This document shows positions 1 to 13,090 of a stretch of 64,000 nucleotides of DNA, in pieces (position 1 is the stretch's first letter; each line of letters begins with the position of its first letter). Below the pieces are notes generated by a model that saw only the letters and a program-made list of their open reading frames with translations, did no database searches and was not told where the DNA came from. The stretch is from Apiosordaria backusii (taxonomy: Eukaryota > Ascomycota > Sordariomycetes > Sordariales > Lasiosphaeriaceae): assembly GCA_030549205.1 (NCBI GenBank), contig JAUKTV010000001.1:2294001-2358000 (forward strand), given 5' to 3'. A program made the translations under genes and the position numbers.

Positions 1-1410
1 GAGAGCTTCCCTCCATGCCCGCCAGCGAGCAGAGATCATCCAGCTACCCAGCCAAGAGCAGGTCGGGTCTCAGAGAATTGCAACATGGGAAAAGGGATAA
101 TCAGGTGAAAATGGCCATCTGGAAATTCAAATGGGGCATTGGGCCATGGGCAGCAGACATGGGGGTCTGTGGACCGCAAGATGGGAGAACAAGGACCTTC
201 GACGAACCGACTCACAGATCTTGCATCCTGCCACAGCATTGCCGCCTGTCCACGAGTCTAGAGCTTCCCAGGTCGTGGCTGTGGTGGAATTGCTGTTGTC
301 AAAACCTGGAACCTAAGACCTAAAGCACTCAAATGGCTTGTCGCATACCGCATGCATATGTAGGTGTGTGTGTGCAGTTGAAGTGCAGCAGCAGCTGGGC
401 TACTCTGGATTGGTAACTGGCCACAGAGCCAAGCACGCAGGGCGGGCCTCGGTCTCGTCCCGCTCTGCGATTGTGTTTCTCTATGTGTTGGCGCCGTCGG
501 ATGCAAACGCTGCTGTTTTAAATGCGGCGTCGATGTGTAGGCTGCCGGCCGGTCAAGGCTGCAAACTCGGGACAAAGAAGGAAACTAGAAAAGAGAAAAG
601 GGAAGGGCCGGGACGTCGGGACGGCTCACTGCCGCTACCTGTCTCATCACACAAGAAAACAATAGAAAAATCGGATGAGCCGCGTCAGGCACATCGGGAA
701 GCGACAGAGCAGCGGTTCTACAACGATCCTTTGCGAGGTGTGGTGTTGGTGTCGGTGTCGGTGTTGGTGAAGGACACAGAAATCTTGGCGATCTGCTTCT
801 GTAGAAAATACCCTTTTCGTTTTTGGGTTAGCTCAATGCGGGGATGGATCATGGATGGCTCGATGAAGCCCACTGCTACGCTACGTGCAGCGTGGGTTGA
901 CCGAGACCACCACAAGCCCTCACTTCTTTGAATGATCTGATCTCAAGTTGGCTGCTGGTTGGAGGCCCGGTCTCTACGTGCACACACCGTGTGAATAGAC
1001 AAGAGAGATACCAGTTGGATAAGCAAGTCTTGTGCTCATTCCACGCCGCCAGCTTTGCTTGTGGGGGTGGCTATAAACAGCAGTAAGAGGGAGTAGTACT
1101 CGTAGTAGTAGTTAATAAAAGCCAAAGGAAACCCGTGAGGTCCAAACGAAGGATAATGAACTCCCCGCCGGGCATGGTTCATGAGGCCCGGCTCGCCGAT
1201 CTGTGTCCAACAGAATTTTAGTCGCTCCAAAACAAAAGAAAAAAAAAAAAAAAAAAAAAAAAAAAAGAAAAAAAAGGAAAAAAGAAAACCGTTCAAACAT
1301 TCTCTTTTCGTGCACCTGCATTAGGCTTGCGACCTCACCAACGGGGCCCAGACATCTGACAGCATGCCTCACCTCACCAATGATACCGACCAACCTGCCC
1401 AGGCAAAGTC
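1..1410. other. intergenic, no supported gene
   Basis: No convincing gene is seen here. The stretch holds a short GTGTCG/GTGTTG microsatellite near 738-768 and a homopurine tract with about 26 consecutive A at roughly 1240-1266. It presumably contains the 3' end of the minus-strand transcription factor gene that follows. Confidence 0.6.
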
Positions 1411-4317
1411 CTAGGGCATGTTCCGCGGCTGCCAGTTCTGCTCGAACAACTGGCTCACATAATAATACTCATTTTCATACCTCTTCAACCCCATATCCTT
1501 CCAATCGCCTTCACCTTTCCACAAGTCTTCCCACTGTGCTTCTACACACCGGGGAAACGGGGAGGGCATGGGTCAGCACTGTGTCTGGGAGAGGTGGTCA
1601 AAGTTGGCGATGACTTACTCTGTTGCATGACGTATTGTCTGGTGTAGTGAACGAGCTCAATCGCATCGTCCCCAAGCTCTGCTAGACTCCGGAGATCGGC
1701 GTCCCTGCACTCGGCTGAAAATGGGTAGATACCCTTGTTGCAGTAGTGAAAGTAGGCGAGCAAGGTATTCGCCCCTGCTGGACTGTCAGTGACGGAAATG
1801 GCAACCGGACATAAATAGGACTTACCAATTTCGTACTCTTTGACGCTATCCTCTCTTGCCCAGTGCCTCTGTGATTACAAGTTGTTAGCCGTGGTGATTC
1901 ATGCCATTCGCAAAGACAGGGCGAGTCCACCAACCCTCATTCCGTGCTTCCTGGCATACGCTGCGTCGTGCCTGGTAACGAGCCCAAGGTTGTGCAACAG
2001 AATAAAAGTCACCAGGTAAGTTGTCAGCCATGTCTTTGCCTTCTTCTCCTGCGTCATCTTCTGAAGTTCTTCAAGCGTCTTTCGGCGGAGGCGCACTAGA
2101 ATTTGGTGAATCAAGAAGGAGTCGATCTGGGCCCCCAACACAGGCGGAATAGGCGTCTTGTGATGCATATCGTTGGTTGGGTCGTCGATCAGATCCCGAG
2201 GCATGCCAAGCCTCTCGCTTCCGATGATCTCGAGCGTCTTGGTCGTGAGCCGTGCCGTCATCCATAGCTCAAGAGTCAGTCGCAAAAGGCTGCGCTCTGC
2301 GGGAAGCATAAAGGGGTCATGATCGTCCCTGGCTCTGTTGATGGCAAAAAAGTACGTCTTGTGCAACAGCTGGTCCCGGGGACCCAGCAGGCGCATGCAG
2401 CAATTCTCGAGACCGCGCTTGATGTAGTGGCTGTAGGAATTTTTGGCATCTTCGAGGTCGACAATCGCGAATGGCGGGATTGCTCGCCTCTGCAGCACGC
2501 CGTTCTTGTCCACCCAGGTTCTCTCCAGCTTATCGCCCGGTTGAGGGACGAATTCCCGCACTTGCAGTTCCACAAACATGTCTGTGTATCCTTCAGTCAC
2601 GCGAATTGTTATCTGCTCTCCAGAGGCCCAGACTGAGATATCGTCGAGCACACTGTCTTTCCAGCGGCTGGTCCACTCATGTCCTGGAACCTGACCGGGC
2701 TTGTAGAGTTTGCAGTCGGTAAGCTTCAGCCGCAAACACTCCAATCTGTAGATTCTGGTGTTGAAGTTGACCCTTCTGCAGGGGATGCATGGACCAGTCT
2801 CGTTCTCAGGGTCAAGAATGCACTGCTGAATATTAGCACGGTGTGTCGTACTATATTAGTATTTGGGACGAAGTGGTGGAGGACTCACACGAATGCGCTG
2901 CATTTTGCATCGAACACAGCTGCCCATCTTCCTAGTAAGGGCTGTCTTGGCTCGCAGCTCTTGGTCCTTGAAAGCACCTCGTCTCGCCGGGACGCTTCTG
3001 TGCCCAGGATACATGTCATAACTGAGCCCATCTGGGCCTCCGCTACTATCGAACCCGTAGGAGTAGGGGTCCCCAAGACTGGTCATATCTCTAAAACCGC
3101 CTTGGGCGCCATACTGTGCGGCAACAACTGGACTCGTGAGGCTATCTAGAGCGGTGTAAGGCCCATCTCCCACAACCGGCGGCGGACCCGGGTAGACCAT
3201 CTCCTCTCTTGTTGTGGGTGGTTGCATGCCTACCACTCGGGTTGGCTGCAGAGGAGGGTAGGAGTATTGGGCCATGATTGCAGGATCATCGCAGGCAAAT
3301 ACGCTTGCTCGATTCGGAGTAAGCGGTGTTGAAACCGCAAGCGCGCGCTCCTGGGGGGAAATGGAAGCCATACTGGGCCCAGGGACGGACGCCATGGACG
3401 GCCCATATTCATACGCTGCTGTCTGAGGGAGCGGCTGGTAGCCTTGAGACAACATCAGCATCACATTAGAAGCAATAAAATCTTGATGGTGTTGACAACT
3501 TACTAGGCGCGGGTTCAGACGCGTGGCAAAGACCCGTAAAGCATTGTGCCAGTCGCTGGGCAGTCCATCCACCCAGGAAGCCATCTCTCGAGGGAGGTGG
3601 CTTTTCATCATCACCTGGACTGATCAAATTGCCAGAGTTGGGCGCCATGAGAAGGTTGGTGCTAGTGCGACGCCTTTTGTGCGGGTTCTGCTGCCAGCCG
3701 CTAGGATCTCCGAGACTCAAGAGGTGGGATTCAGAGCAATGGAGTTGTGAAGTGGCGTACTGGCGAAGGTTTGCGTGGGGTAAAAGCGAAGGAAGTGGAA
3801 CCCGAATGTGTATATTCCATAAATCTTGTGGTGTGAGCTGAGGAAAGTCGTTGTATGAAGTGTACGACAAGACCTGGAGCTCTGGCTCTGAAGGAGAATC
3901 CTCGAAGGGCTGAGCCCTCCGCTTCCTAATGTCGTTATTCTAGACAAGTATCATCAACAGGCTGCGCAATGAAAGAGCAAAGGGTGAGATGAACAAACAA
4001 GGCCTTTTCAGAGTAGCTCACAAGGCATGGACCGGTGAGTAAGCCCCGGCCAGGGTAGGAAATCGGAGAGGGTTGAGTGGGAGAGATATGTGCGAGAGTA
4101 ACTCGAGAAGGGGTGTGGGTGGTGTGAAGGTGAGTTGAGCAGAGTGTCAGGAGGATGTATATGTGTAAATGTGTTTGCGTATGGACGATGTGAGGTCAAG
4201 GTGGCAGCAGGCGGCCACATGTGCAGGGAAGAGCAAGCGCAGAGGTACAAGTTGGTGACTGCCGCCATGCAGCCTGCCGGCAGCGAGCTCGAGAACGAGA
4301 GACAGTTTTCTTACCAT
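1411..4317 (-). CDS. Fungal Zn(II)2Cys6 transcription factor
   Basis: Predicted nuclear DNA-binding regulator. The zinc cluster reads C-x2-C-x6-C, then a linker and C-x2-C (CVRCKMQRIRC, then GPCIPC), and lies near residues 320-345, after a long Pro/Ser-rich N-terminal half, rather than at the N-terminus. The rest is a helical region that ends WQPRNMP. Exons from the 5' end are: start codon 4317-4315 (tentative), 3939-3504, 3442-2889, 2822-1935, 1868-1826, 1774-1619 and 1541-1411. Introns have GT-AG borders and the total is 2211 nt, giving 736 aa. The second intron interrupts the zinc cluster. The start is the least certain part: no in-frame ATG precedes the KRRAQPFED region in its exon, and ATG followed directly by GTAAGA at 4317 fits in phase. 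The family is common in Sordariomycetes; the target genes are unknown. Confidence 0.85.
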
Positions 4318-7300
4318 GGTGAAGGACATGCAAGAGGTATTCCACTGGGCAAATCCGAAGTCAACGAAGACCCAGGCTGTACTTGGTCGGTAGGTACACC
4401 GGTGTGGATACGACCCTGGAAAGCAGGGAAGCACCAGCTCTGGGAATGTGAGCAAGCAGCGGCACCCGGCGGCGCACAAAGGTAACCAAGGGGGAACCTG
4501 CTCCGGCTCCAAGGTCAAGCAGGTGGCCCTTCGGATGGGTAGTTGAGGGGTGTGCAGAGACGTATGGACGCAGGCGTCTCACAAGAGCGCCATGCCCGTA
4601 CGACCGGTGGAGAGCTGCAGCGGGCACAACTGAGCAGCACTCGGTGCAGCTGTGGACGCACCTAGCTCAGGAAGAGTCGGAACGACACGCACAAGGCGAG
4701 GAGGGGTGACAAGGGGACTCGCCTCGCGAGGAGGAGAGGGGCGTGAATCCAAGCCAAGACCCGCCGTTGGCAGGCAAGCAAGCAAAAAGGGGGAACACAA
4801 TTTACTGCTCGGCTACCGCCACCTTCAGATCTGCGCAAAAAGGGCCTTGGAGGGGTGCTTGGGGTTTGTTCCCTCGCCGCTAGTGCCGTCTTTGGCAGTC
4901 GTCGTTGCTTCCAGACGGCGGCGATGCCAGAGAAGATGGAGTAAGGCCAGGGTATGGTAGCCGAAACTACGATACAGGTCTTCTCCCCAATCTGGCGATG
5001 GAACGCAATCGCGCCAGCAGCGTGGCAGACGTGAGCGCGCTGATGACGAAGTGCCCACCTCGACGGGCAAGGTAGCGGACCAGAGCGATGAAAAGCTGGT
5101 CGATGACAAGGAGAGGCTCCTGGAGGTTGGGCGTGAGGGGCGCGATGCTGATGGGCAAGGTCGGTGAGGACACCGGTCAAGGCTCAGCGGCGGAAGCTGT
5201 CTTGTGCTGCCCAATGGTGAGCAGTAATAGGCGCGCGCTGTCTCACGGGCCGGACGGGGTTGAGAGTGCCTTGTTGCGCGGTGGGGACAAGAATCGTCGG
5301 GGGGTGAATGCGATTGTCTCGTTTTGCTTGCAAAGGAAGGGAATCGGTGTGAGCTCTGGAGGATATGGGCGAAGAAAAGTGATTCACCGGTCCTCGGGAA
5401 GGCGCAAGCTGACCCAGTCCTTGGCTAATGAGCACCACCAGAAACGGGTGGGCATGGGGTAGCAAAGCCGGGTCCGTGAGTCTTGTGATAACGCAAGTTG
5501 CAAAATGCATGGATGTCGATGGAACCCCAATGCGCGGTGCAAAGCGGTCATCTGGTCAGGCCATCGAGAGCAGCAAGGAGCGGCATTGGATGCGACGAGA
5601 GGACAGGGGATAAGCTCGATGTGATAGCTGACAGATTGCCAGACATCCATCCAGTTGTGCGTCCCAGCCGTCGAGGTGCATGGCAAACCGCACCCTCACC
5701 GGTCTCGTTGATAACCACCCGTCCCATCATTATTAATAATGCCCGCGTAAGTTGCTGTCCTTTGGCTCGATAGATTGCCCCTCCTACCTACCTATATGCA
5801 CCGGACATATGCCTACCTGATGGTGTTGTGAATGCATTCCAATCGATCCTCATGAGAGACAAAGCTGATACGGAGAGTGTCCAGGTTCCAGGCTTTTAGG
5901 TCGCCGCCAATCAGCGCCCGTCAATCAGAGCATCTCACTAGCGTGCCCCAACGCACAAGCCTTTCGGGTCTTCGGCTGCTACCGTGCTCGCCGCTTGACT
6001 TGTGTGGGAACTGAGATGACACTAGTGAAGTTGCTCCACAGTCTTTGTTTGCGACTACACAATTTGTACAATTTGACACACTTACGTACTTGACATACAA
6101 CCTGACCAGATTCTCCAAATCCGATGGAAGAAACGCAATGAATGAATGAATGGGTGATGCAGGTCGTTGATAGAAGGTCGTGGGAAATCGAGGGCGCCGA
6201 GCTCTCGACCCCGCACTTCCCGCTTTGGGGAGGAACCCATGCGCAGGGCAGGGTTGGAACCATGGTACCAAACCACCTTCTTTTACAATCATTGGCTTTG
6301 ACTCGACACACGATATGACATTGCAGCCAACTATTTGGGAAATAGACAGCGCATTGTCCAGTTCCCCTCCCTAAACCACCGCTTTGACATGGATCAGGGT
6401 TACAGTCTCTTGGTCTCAGAACTCGAAGTTTGGACGAATCAGGATCAACCAGAAACCTTCGAGGTTCGTACTCCAGCCACATTTCTTCACGCGGCCGCCA
6501 CAGTGCTTTCCAGGACGCTGGCGTCAGTGCGTGGAGCACCGCCGATAGTAGTGGAAAGGAGAGCACTCTCGGAATCTCGTCAACAAAGCCCCTCATTTGG
6601 GGGAACGCGTAGGTTTTCTGGCTCCTCGGGGCAGTTCGATGGACAACTGGTATTGATCTATTTCACTGTCGGGTCTGAAACTTCTAGTGTATTGGCGTCA
6701 ACCTGGTTCTTGCTGTGGATCGGCCATCATCATCCAGCCCCACAACAGGACAGGAAAGAAACCGTTTGACCCACCCATAGGGCACCGGCAAGGCACCCGG
6801 AGACCAGAGCCTCAACTTTCCCCATCAAAATCTAAGTTCGATCGATATATGACGATGGACTAAATTCGGCCCTTCCTCTAAATTACTCCAGCCACTTGCC
6901 GTCGAAAAAAGGTCACAATAGTAGACCTAGGAAGTCGGTATATCCGATCCATTATCCCGCCCATATTGGTTCCGGTTTGCAGTTTTCTTTTTACATAACA
7001 TAACCCAACCTCCATTCACCAGATTAGCACATCCAGGTCAAGTAGGACCGACTGCCTCCATGAAGCAGACCCAACGTCGAATCAGAGAGACTTCAGAGGA
7101 GCACAACAGGTCTGCCCAAGCCGACGAGGCTAGGCTATACAAAAGGGAGGGTATCAAGGGGACCAGAAGGCTTGATGATGGACATGAATGCGGGGTAGTC
7201 CTACCTGATCTTGCTGCATGGAAGCAAATCGAGTAGGAGGAGGGCTCAAGAGGCACGACAGGATGCCGTGTCTCGGGTAGGTCACAAAGTCTAGACTCTG

Positions 7301-10300
7301 GCACAGGACAGGCGGAAGAATCGATAGGGATGTGAGGTGGTATGCTTTGGGTGACAAATACTCAGTTGCTAAGCAGTGAGTTGCAGACATGGACTTTGGC
7401 TATTACTCTTTGCAGGATAGGAATGCATATTCATGATGGGACGTTTATACGACAGGCTGATGTTTTGCAGAAGATGGCATTCCCATTTCACTGGGTTCTA
7501 CGAATACTCCACCGTGTTCCCGCCCAAACCCCACAACCCGCAAAAGCCGCAAGAACCCTTGTCCTGTGTCCACGGGAAATGCTCCACAGCGAAATATCCG
7601 GGGATGCGATCCGGGGACCCACTCAGGCCGAGTTGAGCCAACGAATGCGTGATGAACTTCACATTTCCTTGATACAACATATGTGTAAACATAAGTTCAA
7701 CCATACCAATGGCACCACCCATCAACCGAATGCATATCGCGTAAATAGCCGCTAAATTACACGTCCATCTTATCAATCTTCCTCTTGATACCCCGTACCC
7801 GCAGTCCATCATCACATCGAAGCGCCAGATGCAAGCCATACTTACGGACACTACACATTGGTCTGCAGCAATCCTCGATACTACTTTGATGAACATGATC
7901 GGAAAGCTTGCTTCGTGTTTCTCTGTTATACCGACAGTTTCACAGCACAATACAAAGCGCTCACCGATTTGGCCACCAGAGCAGGTTGCCTCGTTCTCAG
8001 AACATGCACTCCAGCACTCCACCCGTCCTTGCCTATCAGGTACCCCCATGGCAAAGATCAAGATGCGGTGGTAGATCCTCGAACCCGACATGTCTACGAT
8101 CTCAGTACTCGCATAGGCCGGGGAAGGCGGAAATCGCGGATATTATGCAATGCATTGGATGCATCCATGAAACGCATTTTTGCGCTGAGCATTTCAAGTC
8201 ATCCGGGCGCTGCTCATGAGCTTCCGAATCACGGAGCACCTACTTAGACTGGGTGCTTCTTCCAGGCCGGACACACATGACTATCGAGCTGATCAACTGG
8301 GCGAAAGCAGTGCCGCTGGCCGAGTGCTCAGCTGCCATTGTGCGAGCTGATGGGGCTGTTGAGCACCGCGGCAAGACACACTCAACCATAGACGCCCCCT
8401 AGCGAACACATCACGAAACAACACGGCCCTCTTTGCTTTCCTGTCTTGACGTAGATAAGACACTGAACGCTCTAGGATGGAGCGCCACGCCCGCGGCCTT
8501 GGATGGGCTTTGCCAATCCACCCATCACCTGCCGAGTCGACAGTCTATGGCTGCCCTAGCCACTGTTGTCCTTCTCCTTCTCCTTCTCAGGGTCTTTCGT
8601 ATCGTAAGTTGGGAATTGTCGATGGTATTCACACGTTGCTCTAGTACTGCGACAGCCCGGGTCTTGCTGGGGGTAACAAATAGCGCGTAGACTCGGTTCA
8701 AGATCTAAACTTGTTTCCTCATTCTGCACGTACACTCCCCAGGCCTTACTACCATCATGACCACATTATCTGGGGTCCTTTGGTCCGCCAATCTTCCAAG
8801 CTGGATTAGCCGGAAGGGCTGGGGTCGCCCAAGCTTGACGGCCCACCTCCCCGCCTATGTTTTCCAGAGCGCTGGACCCATCCGTGCCATCTTACAGATG
8901 GTGCCTCCAAGGACGGGCTGATCTCCTCGGAAATGCCCTCGATTACTCTGGTGGAACGGGGAAGTTAGAAGCTACCCAAGTTACGGTTGATTGTGAAACA
9001 GGTGTGTGACCGCGTGGATGCAGGTTGGCATTGCCTTCGCACCTGGCCCTCACCTGTTTTCGTATCGCATGGGTTTTCCAAGGTGGTCCACCCAGGCTCG
9101 ACCAACGCTTGCCCACTATCGTTCGCCCCAATTACAAGGCAGGTACGTAGTCTTCAGACTCCGAATGAAGGACCTCCTGACAACCACCTCGTTGAGTTGA
9201 GCGGACTTGATTTTAGCCTTCCTCTCTTTACTTCTGGCCTCTGAAGGGTGGCCCAACTGTATTCGACGATTTTCGGGGCTCTTACTTTTGTTCATTATTC
9301 AGTACATCGCTCAAACCTTCGCGACTCGTCTACGCATGCAGCCTCGGCCAAAGCTGTACAAACACCTCGGACGATCCTAGGGCGGTGACACACGACTTGG
9401 AGGCCATCCATCAACATTCGGGCAGTCCACGGCATGCAGACCCCCCATCAATCCCACAGATCGGCTTCCACTCAACAACTGCTATCAGGCACGCCTGCAG
9501 CCGCCGATTCCTCATATTCGATACTTTACTACAATTCCTCTCCAGACCCACGCGCATTTCTCGACTCGTGCCGCGGTTGAACGGGAATTCGGATTTGTTG
9601 CGTTTTCTGCCACCAGCACCCCGTGGCGTTGATAATCACACGGCCTGGGTAGTGAAAGCATTCTCAAAAGCATACATCATTGGTGCCGGCGCAGACAATC
9701 AACAGAGGTGGGCTCTCGCTGCCCAAAGCCATGATACTTATCGCCCAGAGGCCCTTCGCGCTCATCCCACGCCCAGGCTTCCGGGATAGACTTTTATCCC
9801 GCGGTAGAATCTGCGGCGTGATTGCGTGAGGTAATATTGGGCAGGAAATCGAGGTCCAGGCCCAAGCCAGGAACACATGCCTGGATCGAGAGATGCTCCA
9901 GTCACTTCATACACCTTCGACAGGTCGTGGGCTTCTTCCGTTCTCTTGAGGTTGGCGAGGTCCAGCAGCCGTGGTAAGCGCCAATAATGTGAACAGTACT
10001 CCCCATACTGTATATTCTCACGGTGTCGCTAAAGCACCTCTCCTGGAAGAAGCACAGGGATGGCGATAGTCTTCAAGGCGCACACACAACTTGTCAGCCA
10101 CTGATAACCATCTCCCGACCTCCTGCCGGAACGGTCCCGGCCGAGGTCCTTTGTGCCCGGATTTTGGAGGTCCAAGGTTCGCCCTGTTTTTGGCTCCATT
10201 CCGGTTGGCCCTTGGGGATCATTGAGGTTGAGTATAATCTCTTACAAAGCGGCTTGGTGGGCACTCAGAGAGGGGATTTTGGCGCCCACCCCCCCAAGCA

Positions 10301-11116
10301 GACCTCCCTTACGAAGTAGGTGATGCCGGAGTGGAGACGTCGTCACAGTCAAAGTTACATCTCGCCCCTGAATTCGTCTTCCTGCAGATTATTAATTAGC
10401 GCGAGGTGTCTATCGCCTTTATGGCAGAGCTCCCGGTGATTTGAGACAATGAAACGCTTTCCCGTACAGTATGACAACTACACAGATAAAGAGACTTTGC
10501 AGGATTTGTTTTTCTCTCAACAAACACTAGGGCCGGCCCGATCTCCGCTTTGGAAGACGCAAGAGACGCACCAATCAGTGTCCAGCTAAGCCAAGCAGTA
10601 TGAATCACTTCGACCGACGACCATTCAGCTCCTCCAATACCTTCCAGGTTTTCTCAATCACACACCACATCGAGGAGCCATTCTTTCCGTGTCCATCACG
10701 AATCGTGGGGCTGAGTGATAGAGACTGGCAGTCGCTTCTTCCACTGTGCGCCTTTCTACATGCGAAGGTGGGATGACCTCGACATCAGAGTGGATCAAAC
10801 TCAAAGTTTGTCAGTTGACCTGGCCTCGTATGGAGGACAACTGCAGGAGACCTCCTTCCTCACAGTAGGCACACCCCCGACTCATGAGTGAAGCAGGACG
10901 GCAGACTGCATGACCGGTCAGGCCCAAGTCTCGACTGGAAAGCATGTCCAGCAACATGTTGTCTTCAAGAGACAGAGCTATAGCACATCCAGATTGGAAG
11001 ATGGAATCTTGGTTCCCGTCTCGGTTCCATTCACACACTTGTACGGTTCTCTGTGAACTTTGCAAACCCCAGCAGACACACGCTTTCACTGCCTTGAGTG
11101 CTTCCATTTGCCTGCC
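4318..11116. other. long gene-poor interval
   Basis: About 6.8 kb without a supported gene. Open frames reach at most about 205 codons, look compositionally random and lack recognisable domains or consistent splice structure. It lies between the divergent Zn2Cys6 regulator and the kinase-like gene, so it may carry long 5' leaders, promoters or noncoding transcripts. A CTT/CTC pyrimidine run occurs near 8570-8590. No RNA gene was recognised. Confidence 0.5.
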
Positions 11117-13090
11117 ATGGAGCTCAACTCGACAACGATCCACGATGTCATCCACCCCACAGCGGCCTTTGCCCAGGACCGGTCGGCACTTGACCATGCT
11201 TCGTCCCCTGGTACTGGTACTGAATCGGTCTCTTGGCTGGAATCCCAGCTGAACCCCAAGAACCGGATTGACAGCCTCGACCCCCCTCTGAACCCACTTT
11301 GGAGGATCGACGGTTGTACCGGCTTAGGCACACAGTATTATGCCATCCCCCTGTTCGTGGGCGATATCCCACCCATGCGCTTCGATGTCTTTGTTCCCCA
11401 GGAACGTACCCAAGACCCTCTTCTCCGACAAATCCTAGACTTGAATGCCGCCTTTCACACCAAGGACTCGACCAGGCTGAACCGCCTCGGCATCACCAAT
11501 CACATTCTTCGAGTTCTCCAAAAGTGGTCATCGGAGGGTGAAGGCAATGAAGATTTTATCACGGCCCTGTATCAGCATCACCCCTTCGGTTCACGTATCA
11601 TATTGATGGACCTCAGCTTCAATATTGAGAGCATCAAGGTCAACGTCGCTACAACCTTTTCCGTCGAGGCTCAACTTCTCGGGCCAAAGGCGCTGGTTGA
11701 GAGTGTTGGGCTGCCCAAGGAACTCATCCCGGGCACCATCGACATCTCCAAGTTGAGCATTGTTCAGCAGTTACATGATAGCGTGTGTCTCGTCCGTATT
11801 AGCCATGAAGAGGAAGATGCTCAGAAGCTGTGGATCTTTAAAGCTCTCACCAGCGGCACCAAGTACTTGATTTGCGAACTGCGCAATCTTTTGCTTATGG
11901 AACCACACAGACATGTTGTCTCAAAGCCCAAGTATCTGGTCACCAAGTACTGCCGTTTCGGCGGCAAGACTGCCGTGGTGGGAATCATCCTTCCGTTCTA
12001 TGCTGCGGGCAGTCTTCGAGATACGATTCCCATTCTTCACATCCATGGACTTCTCAAGCCGGAGATGCAGATCATGTGGGCTAAACAGCTTGCCTCTGCT
12101 GTCTTGCACATTCGTGAGCGTGGCAAGTTGTACTATCCTGACCTTCGTCTCGACAATGTCGTTCTCACGGCTATGGGTGATTTGGTCATGGTAGATTTTG
12201 AACAACGCGGTGTGTGGTGCGAGTTTGCTGCGCCCGAAGTCAACGCAATTGCGTATGTGCACACATTGGCGGTAGACCAGCCTGAGGACGAACGACTGGA
12301 TCAGGAGCATGAGGATCGAGCAGATCTGCTCGTAAGCAACTATGAGCGCTCCATGACCGGGGACCAGCAGAAAGACAGCAAGCTGGGCGATGGTAATCAT
12401 GAGGCCAGAGACAACAGGTCGTACAATCAGTTCAAAGACGTTGAGGACAGACCCAGTCGGTGGGTCTCTCTTCTCAACCGCTTGCTCCCAGACTGGCAAG
12501 CTTTGGAGGCAGATGAAAAGTACACACCCCTTCCCCACGGCTACACAAGCTACAATATCCCATGGCTCGCTCTGGATGCGTCCGAGCAGGAGGCGGCCGA
12601 GGTGTACATGCTTGGTCGTGTCTTGTGGTGCATCTTTGAGGGACAGTGTGCGCCTCAGCACGCCGCCGTCTGGCAGTCTTATAGGAGAGAGCCAGATTAT
12701 GAGTTCCCCGAGTACCGCCATACTCCTCATCAGATTCGGGAGCTCATTGATGGGTGCACCAAGGGCAGAAGGGAGACTCTGTCGAAGCTCGTGACCAGGG
12801 TTGGGAGCAAGATGGTTCTTCGTCGTCCAGGAGGTGAGGTGGATCTGAATTGTACACCTGTTGAGGTTCTTGATGCTGCCAGGGACTGGTGGAAGGCTGA
12901 GGTGGAGGAGGCGGAGAGGTTTTTGGCGAAGCGGGAGGAGCTGAAGGGCCGTGGGGAGTGGGATGGCAATCCGTATGGAAGGCTGAGTTTGAGGGAGGTT
13001 GTGCGGCGGCTGGATGAGTATGAGAGGGAGGTGGGTGTGAAAGAGGTTGATCGGGAGGTTTTGGCGGGATTGCTTAGGAGGTGCAAGTGA
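11117..13090 (+). CDS. Divergent protein-kinase-like protein
   Basis: Single-exon gene of 657 aa. The N-terminal 200 residues are unrecognised. A kinase-like fold follows: a beta3-type lysine in WIFKAL (about K242), a downstream glutamate in CELRNL, a catalytic-loop equivalent YYPDLRLDN (D342, N347) and VMVDFE (D360) where kinases have DFG. The HRD motif is therefore YPD and DFG is DFE. The Asp, Asn and metal-binding Asp persist while His/Arg and the DFG Gly are replaced, so activity is uncertain. A C-lobe segment around WLALDASEQEAAEVYMLGRVLW resembles helix F. The C-terminus is rich in Glu/Arg. The start at 11117 (CCATGG) is preferred over in-frame upstream codons that are not ATG. Sordariales carry many such kinase-fold proteins; substrate and role are unknown. 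Confidence 0.8.
   Translation: MELNSTTIHDVIHPTAAFAQDRSALDHASSPGTGTESVSWLESQLNPKNRIDSLDPPLNPLWRIDGCTGLGTQYYAIPLFVGDIPPMRFDVFVPQERTQDPLLRQILDLNAAFHTKDSTRLNRLGITNHILRVLQKWSSEGEGNEDFITALYQHHPFGSRIILMDLSFNIESIKVNVATTFSVEAQLLGPKALVESVGLPKELIPGTIDISKLSIVQQLHDSVCLVRISHEEEDAQKLWIFKALTSGTKYLICELRNLLLMEPHRHVVSKPKYLVTKYCRFGGKTAVVGIILPFYAAGSLRDTIPILHIHGLLKPEMQIMWAKQLASAVLHIRERGKLYYPDLRLDNVVLTAMGDLVMVDFEQRGVWCEFAAPEVNAIAYVHTLAVDQPEDERLDQEHEDRADLLVSNYERSMTGDQQKDSKLGDGNHEARDNRSYNQFKDVEDRPSRWVSLLNRLLPDWQALEADEKYTPLPHGYTSYNIPWLALDASEQEAAEVYMLGRVLWCIFEGQCAPQHAAVWQSYRREPDYEFPEYRHTPHQIRELIDGCTKGRRETLSKLVTRVGSKMVLRRPGGEVDLNCTPVEVLDAARDWWKAEVEEAERFLAKREELKGRGEWDGNPYGRLSLREVVRRLDEYEREVGVKEVDREVLAGLLRRCK

Noticed and set aside
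338..931. 197-codon plus-strand open frame
   Set aside because: Composition looks random, no domain is visible, and the region reads as the intergenic end of a minus-strand gene.
5979..6596. 205-codon minus-strand frame
   Set aside because: Unstructured translation rich in rare residues for a coding gene (Cys, Trp, His mix) and overlapped by frames on the other strand.
7498..8091. 197-codon minus-strand ATG frame
   Set aside because: No recognisable family, splice context or coding-like composition; left as undecided orphan at best.
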